Shown here: piece after piece, positions 8,095 through 16,231 of the stretch
Layout of the letters: the number at the start of each line of letters is the position of its first letter
Numbering within the stretch: position 1 is the first letter of the stretch
Assembly (NCBI GenBank): GCA_902761225.1
Contig: CACWJQ010000021.1
Location: 1-64,000, forward strand
DNA length: 64,000 nt
Direction of reading: 5' to 3'
DNA from: an uncultured Lachnospiraceae bacterium
GTDB lineage: Bacteria; Bacillota; Clostridia; Lachnospirales; Lachnospiraceae
The notes under the pieces: model-generated
Databases searched by the model: none
What the model saw: the letters and a program-made list of their open reading frames with translations, nothing else
Told to the model about the DNA's origin: nothing
Made by a program: the position numbers and the translations under genes

Positions 8095-9018
8095 TCAGAT
8101 TTTACCAACTCCGTCGCACTTTGATATGGTATCTATGGTGCCGTCTTCATTATATCTGAATTCCGCAACGCATACGCTTCTGTGGAAGAGGCTTCCGCCG
8201 GGGAGTTCATCCGTATGATAGAACAGATAGGAATGTCCCTTGTAATCGCAGATCCCGGGATGATTGGTAAAGCACGGTCCCTCTTCCATCAGCACGCCCT
8301 GATATTTCCAGGGACCTGTAGGCGATTCCGAGGTGGAATATCCGAAATGTTCATTGCGGTGCTCGCCCTCCGCAAAGCCTGCAAATACCATGTAGTATAA
8401 GCCGTTTCTCTTGTAGAACCATGGGCCTTCACCGTATGTGGTTCCGGTCATATGACTTCCCTTTCCGAAGGATTCAACGGTCATGGGAATCTTAACAATT
8501 CCGACACTCTCGTCATAAGAGACCATATCATCATTAAGGATCACATATCGAAGCTCGGGATTTCCGAAGTAAAGATATGTCTTTCCGTCATCATCGGTAA
8601 ATACCGTGGGATCGATATCATTCCAGTCGCCTTCATCAACGAGGGGATGTCCCAGATCCTTAAATGGTCCCGTGGGAGAATCCGAAACGCCTACCGCTAT
8701 GGCCATTCCGCTGTCCTTCTTGTGAACCGGGCAGTAGAGATAGTATTTACCGTTCTTTTCGATAGCCTGAGGTGCCCACGCCCTGTCGTCAGCCCACTCA
8801 ATATCATCAAGGGAAAAGATCTTACCGTGGTCGGTCCAGTTCACCATGTCGGTTGTGGAGAAGCATCTCCAGTCATACATGGTGTAGAAATCGTTCTTCA
8901 GTTCATCCTCATCATGAGTGGTGTAGAGATACAGCGTATCTCCGAATACCGACGGTGCCGGGTCTGCGGTGTACATATCCTTTATTATCGGATTTTTGTG
9001 AAAAGTTTTTTCTTCCAT
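8095..9018 (-). CDS. Glycoside hydrolase family 43 protein
   Basis: Predicted five-bladed beta-propeller glycosidase acting on arabinose- or xylose-containing plant polysaccharide fragments. Family landmarks: the catalytic base Asp in the N-terminal YTADPAP segment (about residue 19), a transition-state Asp in NDIDPTVF, and the general-acid Glu in YGEGPWF; propeller-blade words such as WAPQAI and SPTGPF recur. There is no signal peptide, so it probably works in the cytoplasm on imported oligosaccharides. The start at 9018 (MEEKTFHKN) follows GAGGGAA; the longer frame upstream runs into a tandem repeat and is unlikely to be translated. It looks monocistronic, with its own terminator. Arabinofuranosidase and beta-xylosidase activity cannot be told apart from sequence alone. 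Confidence 0.88.
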   Translation of the reverse strand: MEEKTFHKNPIIKDMYTADPAPSVFGDTLYLYTTHDEDELKNDFYTMYDWRCFSTTDMVNWTDHGKIFSLDDIEWADDRAWAPQAIEKNGKYYLYCPVHKKDSGMAIAVGVSDSPTGPFKDLGHPLVDEGDWNDIDPTVFTDDDGKTYLYFGNPELRYVILNDDMVSYDESVGIVKIPMTVESFGKGSHMTGTTYGEGPWFYKRNGLYYMVFAGFAEGEHRNEHFGYSTSESPTGPWKYQGVLMEEGPCFTNHPGICDYKGHSYLFYHTDELPGGSLFHRSVCVAEFRYNEDGTIDTISKCDGVGKI

Positions 9019-9076
9019 AATTCCCTCGCATAATAATTTTTTTGACCGTATCACATGCTTTTGAGTGCTTCCGTCA

Positions 9077-9129
9077 AAAGTCATGACCACGGTTTATCAC
9101 TCGAAAGTCATGTTCACGGTTTATCACTC
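9077..9129. repeat. Tandem 27-bp direct repeat upstream of GH43
   Basis: Two copies of AAAGTCATG-N2-CACGGTTTATCACTC (9077-9102 and 9104-9129) differ at two bases; a third partial copy (AGTCATGACT) begins at 9130, inside the 3' end of the neighbouring gene. The unit is 27 bp, that is nine codons. It may be a regulator-binding array for the GH43 gene or a slippage product from the end of the adjacent coding sequence. Confidence 0.7.
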
Positions 9130-9580
9130 AGTCATGACTTGCCAGTTTATCCTTAAGGATATCCCTTGTCATCTCTATCTGATCTATAAGTTCATCATTG
9201 CTTTTTCTTGCTTCTCTTATTCTATCATAAACAATGCAATCGCCCGCAAGGCTGTTAGTCCATACATCCAGTAAAAATGAACTGCCTGACGAATCCGCGG
9301 ACACCATCCCTCCGCCGAATTCTTCCTGTCGGAATCCGGGAATATCATGGAGCTCCTTATTGAACTTTCTGACTGCGGGCTTAGCCTGGCGAAAATAGAC
9401 ATTGGCCATCTCGATCCTTTTATGCTTGGTCATGTTGATCAGCAAACCGCCTCCGAGAAAATCCAGAATTCCGAGTTTCCGAGCCTTTCCCAGATATTTC
9501 CTGACTTCATAGAGATTCTCAAGAGCTTCGTCCGCTGCTGCTATTGCTTCTTCGATCTGCTTTTTGGTATTCTCAGTCAT
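9128..9580 (-). CDS. Small helical protein, paralogue of the 11290-11673 product
   Basis: Unrecognised soluble protein of about 150 residues. It is mostly helical: an N-terminal Glu/Ala/Lys-rich helix (MTENTKKQIEEAIAAADEAL), a short Gly-rich patch (LGGGLL), and a C-terminal helix ending LIDQIEMTRDILKDKLASHD. The C-terminal helix and the NKEL-x-DIP motif match the protein at 11290-11673 (LIRQIESIRDHLKDKL, NKELLDIP), so the two are diverged paralogues. The start at 9580 follows GAGGAGGGAAAT. It is last in a compact minus-strand cassette whose middle genes encode membrane proteins. Perhaps both paralogues bind the same membrane partner; that is inference. Confidence 0.75.
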   Translation of the reverse strand: MTENTKKQIEEAIAAADEALENLYEVRKYLGKARKLGILDFLGGGLLINMTKHKRIEMANVYFRQAKPAVRKFNKELHDIPGFRQEEFGGGMVSADSSGSSFLLDVWTNSLAGDCIVYDRIREARKSNDELIDQIEMTRDILKDKLASHD

Positions 9581-9666
9581 ATTTCCCTCCTCTTGAATGA
9601 TCACAGATACTGTGTCCGTTTCCCGCTAAAGATATGCATGTTTCATCGCTGTATCATTTAAGTTTT

Positions 9667-11022
9667 TTACCGAGGTATCTGCCGGAAATTACCCTGGGCC
9701 ATGTTTGTAAGATAATCCTTGTACTGCTTATAATCCACAAAGCCGGTAAGTTCCAGTATCTCTCCGTATCTGAAGCTGTATTCCTTACTGAATACAAAAT
9801 GGCTGTACTTTGGAACCCTCTTTATCTTCTTTACGATGTTCTCCTCAGATCCGTAGATATTGAAGACTTCATGATAGGTGATGAACTGGTTGATGAACAT
9901 CTTCTGTGCAGGAGTATGTATCAGAGGTATCCGGATACATTCTTTATCAAACCGGTTCTTTTTAACGAGATATGTCTGACCGCATTCCGAGACCATCCAC
10001 CATCTCTCCCACTTGTGCATCGCCTTGACATTCGGAATGGGAGTAAGGAGATATACGGGGATCAGCATTTGGATACTCCGTCCGTTTAAGTATTCACTTA
10101 TGGCTCCGGGCACTTTCGGTGCGATCAATGGAATGTTTTGGTCAAAGCCCTTGAATATCCTTCTGAAAAGAGGCCTTGCGTATATATTCTTAAAATACCT
10201 TAATGCCCTGTATGCCGTGCGGAACATGATCGCGGAAATGAGTATTACTATGGCCGCTACCACGAAGAACATCCACGGTGCATATTTTGCCATAAGTATC
10301 ATGAGACAGATCCCGGCAAACTTCATTATGACCATAAATACTGATGCGAACGGAACGAATGTGCACACCGGTATCATTAGGATATCGATAAATGCAAAAA
10401 GATATCTGACGAGAAAATAGATTATAAGTGTTACGACAAGAACCAGAAAGCATGCGATGAAACTGATCCCGCCCTTCACTAAGGACGCTGCACCTGATGC
10501 GGCGCGGACCTTCATCATGGTGTTTGTATTGGAGATCATCATCGACATTGATATGAAGCCGATAAGAACTCCGTTCAGCTTTGTCATGTTCTCAATGGCA
10601 ATGCCCAGCACCTGGGTTTTTCCCATGGCTTTCGCAAGAAGAGGAAGACCGAACCATGCAAGCAGGAATATACTTATGAAGGTATTTTCAAAGACTCCGT
10701 ATGAGAAGCCGTCCAAAAACTCCAGCTGCCTGATCCCGACATTGTGTCCCGCTTTTGCAAGAAGAGATGTGGCGCTTAATATCACCATGGTCCAGGATGT
10801 GTCGATGCCTCCGATATATCCGAAACCGATAATGGGTGCCACCACCTTTCCGAAGCTCCCTCCGAAACTCACCGCGATCTCGGTTCCGCTCATATCGTCA
10901 GCATTCACCGCAAAGGCGCCTCCGTAACAGAGCATCGAGAACACAAGACACATTGTGATGCAAAGAATGATAAATCTCTTATTGTTTTTATATATCTCTG
11001 TAAAGATCTCCCTGTAAGTCAT
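9667..11022 (-). CDS. Polytopic membrane protein of unknown function
   Basis: About 451 residues, unrecognised. A membrane anchor near residue 20 is followed by an extracytoplasmic stretch (about 35-80), then roughly seven or eight hydrophobic helices up to residue about 280. A C-terminal soluble domain of about 170 residues, rich in aromatics and basics (WERWWMVSE, FVFSKEYSFRYGE), lies presumably in the cytoplasm. The start at 11022 (MTYREIF) has GGGGAG upstream; the longer frame would begin in the preceding gap. Gaps of 26 bases upstream and 86 bases downstream place it in an operon with a two-helix membrane protein and two paralogous small soluble proteins. I see no transporter or enzyme motif. 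Confidence 0.75.
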   Translation of the reverse strand: MTYREIFTEIYKNNKRFIILCITMCLVFSMLCYGGAFAVNADDMSGTEIAVSFGGSFGKVVAPIIGFGYIGGIDTSWTMVILSATSLLAKAGHNVGIRQLEFLDGFSYGVFENTFISIFLLAWFGLPLLAKAMGKTQVLGIAIENMTKLNGVLIGFISMSMMISNTNTMMKVRAASGAASLVKGGISFIACFLVLVVTLIIYFLVRYLFAFIDILMIPVCTFVPFASVFMVIMKFAGICLMILMAKYAPWMFFVVAAIVILISAIMFRTAYRALRYFKNIYARPLFRRIFKGFDQNIPLIAPKVPGAISEYLNGRSIQMLIPVYLLTPIPNVKAMHKWERWWMVSECGQTYLVKKNRFDKECIRIPLIHTPAQKMFINQFITYHEVFNIYGSEENIVKKIKRVPKYSHFVFSKEYSFRYGEILELTGFVDYKQYKDYLTNMAQGNFRQIPR

Positions 11023-11048
11023 AGGCTCCCCCCGGAGTTTATACTTAT

Positions 11049-11270
11049 TTACGACCCTGCTCTGATAAGTGCCCTGGCAACACTGAGTATACCGATACAC
11101 ATAAGTATCAAAATACAGCCAAGCATGATATATGCATACTTTTTTCTTTTTTTGATATTGCTGCGGTCTGTGATCATCGTAACGATCCAGCCGATGATGG
11201 AATAGAATTCCACAATGACTATCGCCGAGAAAAAGCAGACATACAGCTTGTACAGAATATCCTTACCCAT
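11049..11270 (-). CDS. Small two-helix membrane protein
   Basis: A 73-residue protein with two hydrophobic helices (about 9-30 and 46-66) separated by a basic loop (RSNIKKRKK), so the loop is probably cytoplasmic with both ends outside. It is not recognised as a known family. It lies 19 bases after the upstream paralogue gene and 26 bases before the large membrane protein, all in one direction, and so is most likely an accessory subunit of that membrane protein. Confidence 0.65.
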   Translation of the reverse strand: MGKDILYKLYVCFFSAIVIVEFYSIIGWIVTMITDRSNIKKRKKYAYIMLGCILILMCIGILSVARALIRAGS

Positions 11271-11289
11271 TATGCGCCACGCTCATTCG

Positions 11290-11673
11290 TCAGATGTCCT
11301 TAAGCTTATCCTTCAGGTGATCTCTGATGGATTCGATCTGTCTGATAAGATTCTCTGTGGAAGCCTTTGCTTCACCGAGCTTCCGTGGGTCAAGCTTTAA
11401 CACGGTTGAAGCATCTTTTTTCACAGACGTAAACTCCATACCGCTCTTTATATCCTCAGGTATGTCCAGTAACTCTTTATTGATCCTCTCGATCTTAAAG
11501 GCGGCACATGCAAAAAGATAATTGACCGCATTGACCTCTTCCTTCTGACTCTTTGCGTCAGATCCGCTTTTTGATAATGTCTCTATACATTTATCTGCTT
11601 CATACAGATCACTGAGGGTGATGTTTGCCGCATTGACCGCCTGTATTATCTGAGTCTTTATATTGCCGTCCAT
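11290..11673 (-). CDS. Small helical protein, paralogue of the 9128-9580 product
   Basis: About 127 residues, helical, with no signal peptide. It shares the NKELLDIP motif and the C-terminal helix LIRQIESIRDHLKDKL with the product of 9128-9580. The start at 11673 (MDGNIKTQII) is fixed by AAGGAGGACAGG; the frame upstream of it is a shadow of the HAD gene. First gene of the four-gene cassette. The two paralogues bracket the two membrane proteins, which suggests an ancestral duplication within the operon and perhaps a hetero-oligomer. Function unknown. Confidence 0.72.
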   Translation of the reverse strand: MDGNIKTQIIQAVNAANITLSDLYEADKCIETLSKSGSDAKSQKEEVNAVNYLFACAAFKIERINKELLDIPEDIKSGMEFTSVKKDASTVLKLDPRKLGEAKASTENLIRQIESIRDHLKDKLKDI

Positions 11674-11719
11674 TACCTGTCCTCCTTTCGGAAAACCTGC
11701 CACTGTATATTCATTAAGA

Positions 11720-12388
11720 TCACATAATGTATTTTCCGATATCAGGAACCGTTTCCGCAATGAATGTGGCTCCGGCTTCCTCAAGCTCCTGTCTGTCTCC
11801 GTAACCGTAGAGTACGCCGATGGAATCCAGTCCCACATGATGAGCTCCGGTTATATCGTAATGCCTGTCTCCCACCATCACGGCTTTTGAGATGTCCATG
11901 ATACCGCAGTTTTCGGTAACATACTTAAGGACATCTATCTTGGTCTTTCTTACTTCAGTGGATGCCACGACTTCGTCGAAAAACTCCGCAAGTCCGAAAT
12001 ACTCCAATACAACCTTAGCCATGGGCTCTGCTTTTGTTGTCGCAACGTACATCTTCTTTCCAAGGGATCTGAGTTCCGACAAAAGCTCCTTTACACCGGG
12101 ATATACTTCATTCTCGTACACACCTTTTTCAGCATAATATTCTCTGTAAAATGCCATACCTCTCTGTGCATCATCCGGAGAAAAGCCCAGCTTCTTCTCC
12201 CATGATTCTCCAAGAGGCGGTCCCACGAACTGTTTCAGGAAGGATCTGTCAGGGATCTCCACTCCCATCTTACCAAGGGCATATTCGTATCCGTTCATTA
12301 TACCGGGACCGGAATCCGTAAGTGTTCCGTCAAGATCAAACAGTACATAGGTATAATCCTTTACAGCATTTACGTTCTTGTCAGCCAT
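11720..12388 (-). CDS. HAD-family phosphatase (phosphoglycolate phosphatase-like)
   Basis: Haloacid dehalogenase-type hydrolase with motif I FDLDGTLTDS (Asp nucleophile and general acid), motif II in VATTK, motif III with the Lys of RKTKIDV, and motif IV VGDRHYD. A helical cap (about residues 20-90) places it with Gph/PgmB-type small-molecule phosphatases. The 222-residue length is normal. The start at 12388 has GGGGAG at a rather long distance (about 14 bases). It lies 46 bases upstream of the unknown four-gene cassette and may share its transcript. Substrate is not predictable. Confidence 0.88.
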   Translation of the reverse strand: MADKNVNAVKDYTYVLFDLDGTLTDSGPGIMNGYEYALGKMGVEIPDRSFLKQFVGPPLGESWEKKLGFSPDDAQRGMAFYREYYAEKGVYENEVYPGVKELLSELRSLGKKMYVATTKAEPMAKVVLEYFGLAEFFDEVVASTEVRKTKIDVLKYVTENCGIMDISKAVMVGDRHYDITGAHHVGLDSIGVLYGYGDRQELEEAGATFIAETVPDIGKYIM

Positions 12389-12491
12389 GCTTATTATCTT
12401 TTACTCCCCATAAAACACTCTACAACTGATTTTATCTGAAACCGTCCGCCTTCACAATGAAAAACCGTCAGATCCCATAGATATCCGGAGT

Positions 12492-13010
12492 TCACACTCC
12501 CACAGTCTTCCTGTATCTGTACTCAATAAATGCACAGAAAAGGGCAAGGATCCATACCGCAGCAGTGCCTATCCATCTGTACTTTGAGGAAAAAAGTCTG
12601 TCGAATGGCGGCTTTACCAGCTTTATGAAGGCTAAGGCCATCAGTCCGAACAGACAGCTGCTTACGGCAGATATACGGTTCTGGAAGGAAAGAGGCCATC
12701 CTTCATAGGTCCACAGGATCATATTGAAGCGGTATTCAAGCACATAGGAGGTCAGCAGCTCCACACCTGTTGTCACCAATGCGCTTCCGATAAACAGAGC
12801 GAATGGATTCTTAACCTTTCTGAACAGGAAGATCAGGATCAGTATCCCGAATCCGTATATGGGACATATGGGGATGTGAAGTATCCCCCTGTCATAATAT
12901 GTCCTGAACAGCACCCAGACGCAGATGATCTCATAAAGCCACCCGATAAATGATGCCAGTCCAAACAGAAGCAGATATTCAGTTATAAAGCATACGACGT
13001 TTTTTTTCAC
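12492..13010 (-). CDS. ABC_trans_CmpB-like (DUF1113) membrane protein
   Basis: Membrane protein of about 172 residues with four or five helices and the family's typical segments: a Trp-x-Tyr-Glu turn after helix 1 (GWLYEII), RGILHIP, CPIYGFG, and a Trp-Tyr-rich TYEGWPLSFQNRIS. This family is annotated as a putative ABC transporter permease (CmpB), but members occur alone as here and real function is not established. Start at 13010. It is divergent from the VWA gene, with a 182-base spacer. Confidence 0.75.
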   Translation of the reverse strand: MKKNVVCFITEYLLLFGLASFIGWLYEIICVWVLFRTYYDRGILHIPICPIYGFGILILIFLFRKVKNPFALFIGSALVTTGVELLTSYVLEYRFNMILWTYEGWPLSFQNRISAVSSCLFGLMALAFIKLVKPPFDRLFSSKYRWIGTAAVWILALFCAFIEYRYRKTVGV

Positions 13011-13192
13011 AAAAGTTAATCTTCCTGCGGATGAACCCGCCGGGTGTCACATAACAGCATTAATTCTACTGTATTTTAGCGAATATTAAAAGGTCGCCCG
13101 CCGGGAGACCGGTGAAAAATATTTTTTCGATACAATGATCATGCAACAGGGAAATAAATAGGCATCAACCCAAAATACAGGAGGACAAAAAC

Positions 13193-13855
13193 ATGAAGAA
13201 GAATTTAACAGAAGTCGTATTTATCCTTGACAGAAGCGGATCCATGAGCGGCCTTGAGTCCGACACCATCGGCGGTTTCAATTCAATGATCACCAAGCAG
13301 AAGAAGGAAGAGGGCGAAGCTTACATCACCACCGTTCTCTTTGATGACAAGATCGAGACTCTTCACGACCGTATCGAGATCGGCAGGGTAGAGCCCATGA
13401 ACGATTCCCAGTACTTTACCAGAGGCTGCACCGCACTGCTGGATGCCATCGGAAAAACCGTGAACCACATCTCCGACATCCACAGGTATGCAAGGGAAGA
13501 AGACAGACCCGAGAAGACCATCTTTATCATAACCACTGACGGACTTGAGAATTCCAGCCGTGAGTTCACTTATGACAAGATCAAAAAGCTCCTGACCAAA
13601 AAACAGGAAAAGGACGGATGGGAGTTCCTTTTCCTGGGAGCCAATATCGATGCCATCGAGGTGGCAGGAAAGATGGGAATAAGCAGAGATGATGCCTGCG
13701 ACTATGTGTGTGATGAAGCAGGTACCGCCCTCAACTTCAACGTCATGTCCAATGTCATCGGCAGCGTAAGAAGAGCAAAGAGCCGTAAGGAAGCCAAGAT
13801 GGCGAAGATGGCCTGCTGCGAAATGATAAGGGAGGATTACGCAAATCGCGGATGA
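13193..13855 (+). CDS. von Willebrand factor A domain protein
   Basis: Cytosolic VWA protein of 220 residues. It opens with the metal-ion adhesion site DRSGSM (residues about 13-18); the second MIDAS Thr is in RGCTALLDA and the Asp in TTDGLENSS. There is no signal peptide or membrane helix. The C-terminus is basic and Ala/Lys-rich (RRAKSRKEAKMAKMA). The start ATG follows an AGGAGGAC site, and a TACAAT box at 13131-13136 is a possible -10. VWA proteins of this stand-alone kind act as metal-dependent protein-binding modules, often in stress or conflict systems. It converges on the 305-residue protein gene, with the two stop codons a single base apart. Confidence 0.88.
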   Translation: MKKNLTEVVFILDRSGSMSGLESDTIGGFNSMITKQKKEEGEAYITTVLFDDKIETLHDRIEIGRVEPMNDSQYFTRGCTALLDAIGKTVNHISDIHRYAREEDRPEKTIFIITTDGLENSSREFTYDKIKKLLTKKQEKDGWEFLFLGANIDAIEVAGKMGISRDDACDYVCDEAGTALNFNVMSNVIGSVRRAKSRKEAKMAKMACCEMIREDYANRG

Positions 13856-13856
13856 T

Positions 13857-14774
13857 CTACGCTATGATGCATTCAAGTCCGTGCTCTTCAAGCTGGATAT
13901 CGAGCTCGATCATGTCATAGATCTTATTTTCTATGAAGTATGAAAAGATGATATCCGTCTTGTCGCTGGGGGACAGAGCATATCCCGCCCTTGCAAGAAG
14001 ATCCCTGGATTCGTCGAGATTGAGCATCGCACCTATGCACAGGCACATTGCCGTAAGCTTCTGGGGGTGATAATCGGGATTATTCTTGATCTTGGAGAAG
14101 ACCTTTTTATCAACAAGTGCACGCTTGTAGACATCGGCATTACTCAGTCCCTTTGAGCCTATAAGGAAGAGCAGATAATCGGAGAATGAATCCTCAACAT
14201 GGCTTACCCTTTCTGCCAGCTTAGCGTAGAGATCTTCATCGTAGTCATAGTTGTCGCTATCCTCATCGCAGGAATCTTCGTATATCTCTTCCTCAATGGC
14301 ATCATCAGGAAATACCTCCTGCTTTATCTTTGCAGAGCCTGCACGTTTTTTCGCAGGCTCTGTTCCTCGTTTTTCCTCACGCATCGATGCAGATCTCTCT
14401 GCATACAGAGGGACAGAGTTTTCTGCCGCCTCTACATTCAGATCTTCGGCAGGCATCGAGTCGCATACTGCATTTTTACCTGCTCCTACGATACACTTTC
14501 CGGAAAGTCTTCCAAGCAGACCCGGCTTTTTCTGAGGACTGGCAGATTTCTGATAACCGGTTCCTGGCACTTTCTCCTTCGCTGCGGAAGACATAGCCGG
14601 TATAAACTCAGGTTCTGACAACGGGGCAGATGCCGCCATCGGTGAAAGTGCTGACATTGCGGCAAACTGCATACCCGCTTCAACATAGTTTCTCCGGATA
14701 TACAGATCCAGTTCTTCTCTGTTTATTTTGGAATTACGTCTTTGTTCTTCACTGTATCTCATAATTTTATACAT
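13857..14774 (-). CDS. 305-residue protein with C-terminal domain seen with macro/VWA proteins
   Basis: The last 110 residues (DSFSDYLLFLIGSKG, VYKRALVDKKVFSKI, DLLARAGYALSPSDK, FSYFIENKIYD) match a helical domain I know from the C-termini of clostridial macro-domain and related proteins, resembling a helix-turn-helix of phage-repressor type. The N-terminal 190 residues are low-complexity: Ala/Ser-rich, then a very acidic stretch (about 160-185, many Asp/Glu). The ATG at 14774 overlaps the radical SAM gene stop by eight bases, so this gene is translationally coupled to the AmmeMemoRadiSam operon. It also abuts the VWA gene tail to tail. Function unknown; a regulator or adaptor role is inference. 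An alternative start lies at 14762. Confidence 0.72.
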   Translation of the reverse strand: MYKIMRYSEEQRRNSKINREELDLYIRRNYVEAGMQFAAMSALSPMAASAPLSEPEFIPAMSSAAKEKVPGTGYQKSASPQKKPGLLGRLSGKCIVGAGKNAVCDSMPAEDLNVEAAENSVPLYAERSASMREEKRGTEPAKKRAGSAKIKQEVFPDDAIEEEIYEDSCDEDSDNYDYDEDLYAKLAERVSHVEDSFSDYLLFLIGSKGLSNADVYKRALVDKKVFSKIKNNPDYHPQKLTAMCLCIGAMLNLDESRDLLARAGYALSPSDKTDIIFSYFIENKIYDMIELDIQLEEHGLECIIA

Positions 14775-15600
14775 TTCCCAGAAGTACTCTGCTCAGATGC
14801 TTCTCCGCTGCAGACTTAAGTCTCTTCATCAGTTCAATATCCGTTGCCTTTTCCATCATCTTATATCTCGGAAAATACCTTGTGATGTGAAGCGGGATCC
14901 CGGAATCCATGCCGGCGATCCATTCAGCTTCCTTCTCCATCTCCTCCGGTGAATCATTTATCCCGGGAACGATGAGGGATGTGATCTCTATATGGGATGC
15001 CTCCGCACTTTTTGTGATAAATCTTTTTACTGTTTCAAGATCACCGCCGAGCTTTTTATATGCATCCTCCGTGAAGGCCTTAAGATCGATGTTCATGGCA
15101 TCGATGTATGGAAGGACTTCCTCGAGAACTGATAACTCTGCCATTCCGTTTGTGACAAGAACGTTTTTCATCCCGCTCTCATGCACCAGCTTTGCGCAGT
15201 CCCTTACATATTCATATCCCACCATTGCTTCATTGTATGTATATGCCACACCGATATTTCCTTCGGGGATGTGGTCCGATGCGATGGTCACAAGCTCTTC
15301 AGGGGACAGATGATAAAGCTTCCTGAAAAAATCCTCACCAACCGTGGAAATATCATAGTTCTGGCAGAAGGGACATGACATGTTACATCCGAAGCTTCCG
15401 ACAGAAAGTATATAGCTTCCGGGACAGAAGAAGGCAAGGGGCTTCTTTTCAATTGGATCCAGTGCTATCGAAGTGATCTTCCCGTAATTAACACTGACAG
15501 TAGTGTCACCTTTTCCGCATCTTGCATGACACCTTCCGAGCCTGCCCTCTTCAAGTCTGCAGTGACGGGGACATACATGACAGATGATCTGTTCACTCAT
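14767..15600 (-). CDS. amrS: AmmeMemoRadiSam system radical SAM enzyme
   Basis: Radical S-adenosylmethionine enzyme related to pyruvate-formate-lyase activases. The [4Fe-4S] motif is C-x3-C-x2-C in GCNMSCPFCQN; an N-terminal Cys-rich segment (CHVCPRHCRLEEGRLGRC) precedes it, as is typical for this subfamily. The 277-residue length fits. It overlaps the AMMECR1 gene upstream by eight bases and the 305-residue protein gene downstream by eight bases. The trio AMMECR1-Memo-radical SAM is a conserved bacterial and archaeal gene set whose chemistry has not been defined as far as I know. The enzyme probably activates a substrate delivered by the partners. Confidence 0.92.
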   Translation of the reverse strand: MSEQIICHVCPRHCRLEEGRLGRCHARCGKGDTTVSVNYGKITSIALDPIEKKPLAFFCPGSYILSVGSFGCNMSCPFCQNYDISTVGEDFFRKLYHLSPEELVTIASDHIPEGNIGVAYTYNEAMVGYEYVRDCAKLVHESGMKNVLVTNGMAELSVLEEVLPYIDAMNIDLKAFTEDAYKKLGGDLETVKRFITKSAEASHIEITSLIVPGINDSPEEMEKEAEWIAGMDSGIPLHITRYFPRYKMMEKATDIELMKRLKSAAEKHLSRVLLGNV

Positions 15601-16108
15601 GGCGCACTACCTCGAAACGGTAAAGCTGTACTCCCTTCTCATCAAAGTCTATTCCGGCCTTCTGCATGGCAATGGCGATCTGATATTCCACGGTATCCAC
15701 TCCGTCAAGATCGGGAAGTAGCAGTCCCCTTCGGTATCCTTTCTCAACGATCACACCGTATCTCTTTACATCCAGCTTGTCAGGAGAATCGATCGCTTCA
15801 GGCTCTCCGAGGACATCTACATTGATCTCCAATAATGAAAGCTCATCCGATGTAATGGCATTAAATCTCGGATCCCTTGTTGAAGCTGCGATCGCATTAG
15901 ATATGATCTCCTTTGCCAGGCTGTCTTTGGTAGGAGCGATGGTTCCTATACATCCGCGGAGCTCACCTTTTTCATGGATCGAAACAAATGCTCCCGCTCT
16001 TTTTGAAGACATCTCCTCTGTAAGTTCATCTTCGGAAGGTATATAGACCTCGCCCTCGTTTATATATTTTTCAATCGTATTTTTAGCAAGCTGTACATAT
16101 TTGTCCAT
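15593..16108 (-). CDS. amrA: AmmeMemoRadiSam system protein A (AMMECR1 domain)
   Basis: AMMECR1-domain protein of 171 residues; the signature LRGCIGT is present (about residue 52), followed by DPRF and the C-terminal RYGVIVEKG-like region. Human AMMECR1 is the eukaryotic homologue. The start at 16108 (MDKYVQLA) has AAAAGGGG just upstream; the longer frame adds seven residues without its own site. Its stop overlaps the radical SAM gene start by eight bases. The Cys of the signature has been proposed as an active or binding residue; the reaction is unknown. Confidence 0.93.
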   Translation of the reverse strand: MDKYVQLAKNTIEKYINEGEVYIPSEDELTEEMSSKRAGAFVSIHEKGELRGCIGTIAPTKDSLAKEIISNAIAASTRDPRFNAITSDELSLLEINVDVLGEPEAIDSPDKLDVKRYGVIVEKGYRRGLLLPDLDGVDTVEYQIAIAMQKAGIDFDEKGVQLYRFEVVRHE

Positions 16109-16231
16109 AAATACCCCTTTTGCGATCAAACCTGTTTACCCGGGACCATCTCTTTCTACTGATCATTTGCTCTCCCGCAAACGCCTGTGCCCGGGCTCCT
16201 CCGAATGGCAAGCTTATGCACCGGTCATTTT

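Noticed and set aside
8751..9033. Plus-strand frame over the GH43 gene
   Set aside because: Antisense shadow of a well-supported glycosidase gene.
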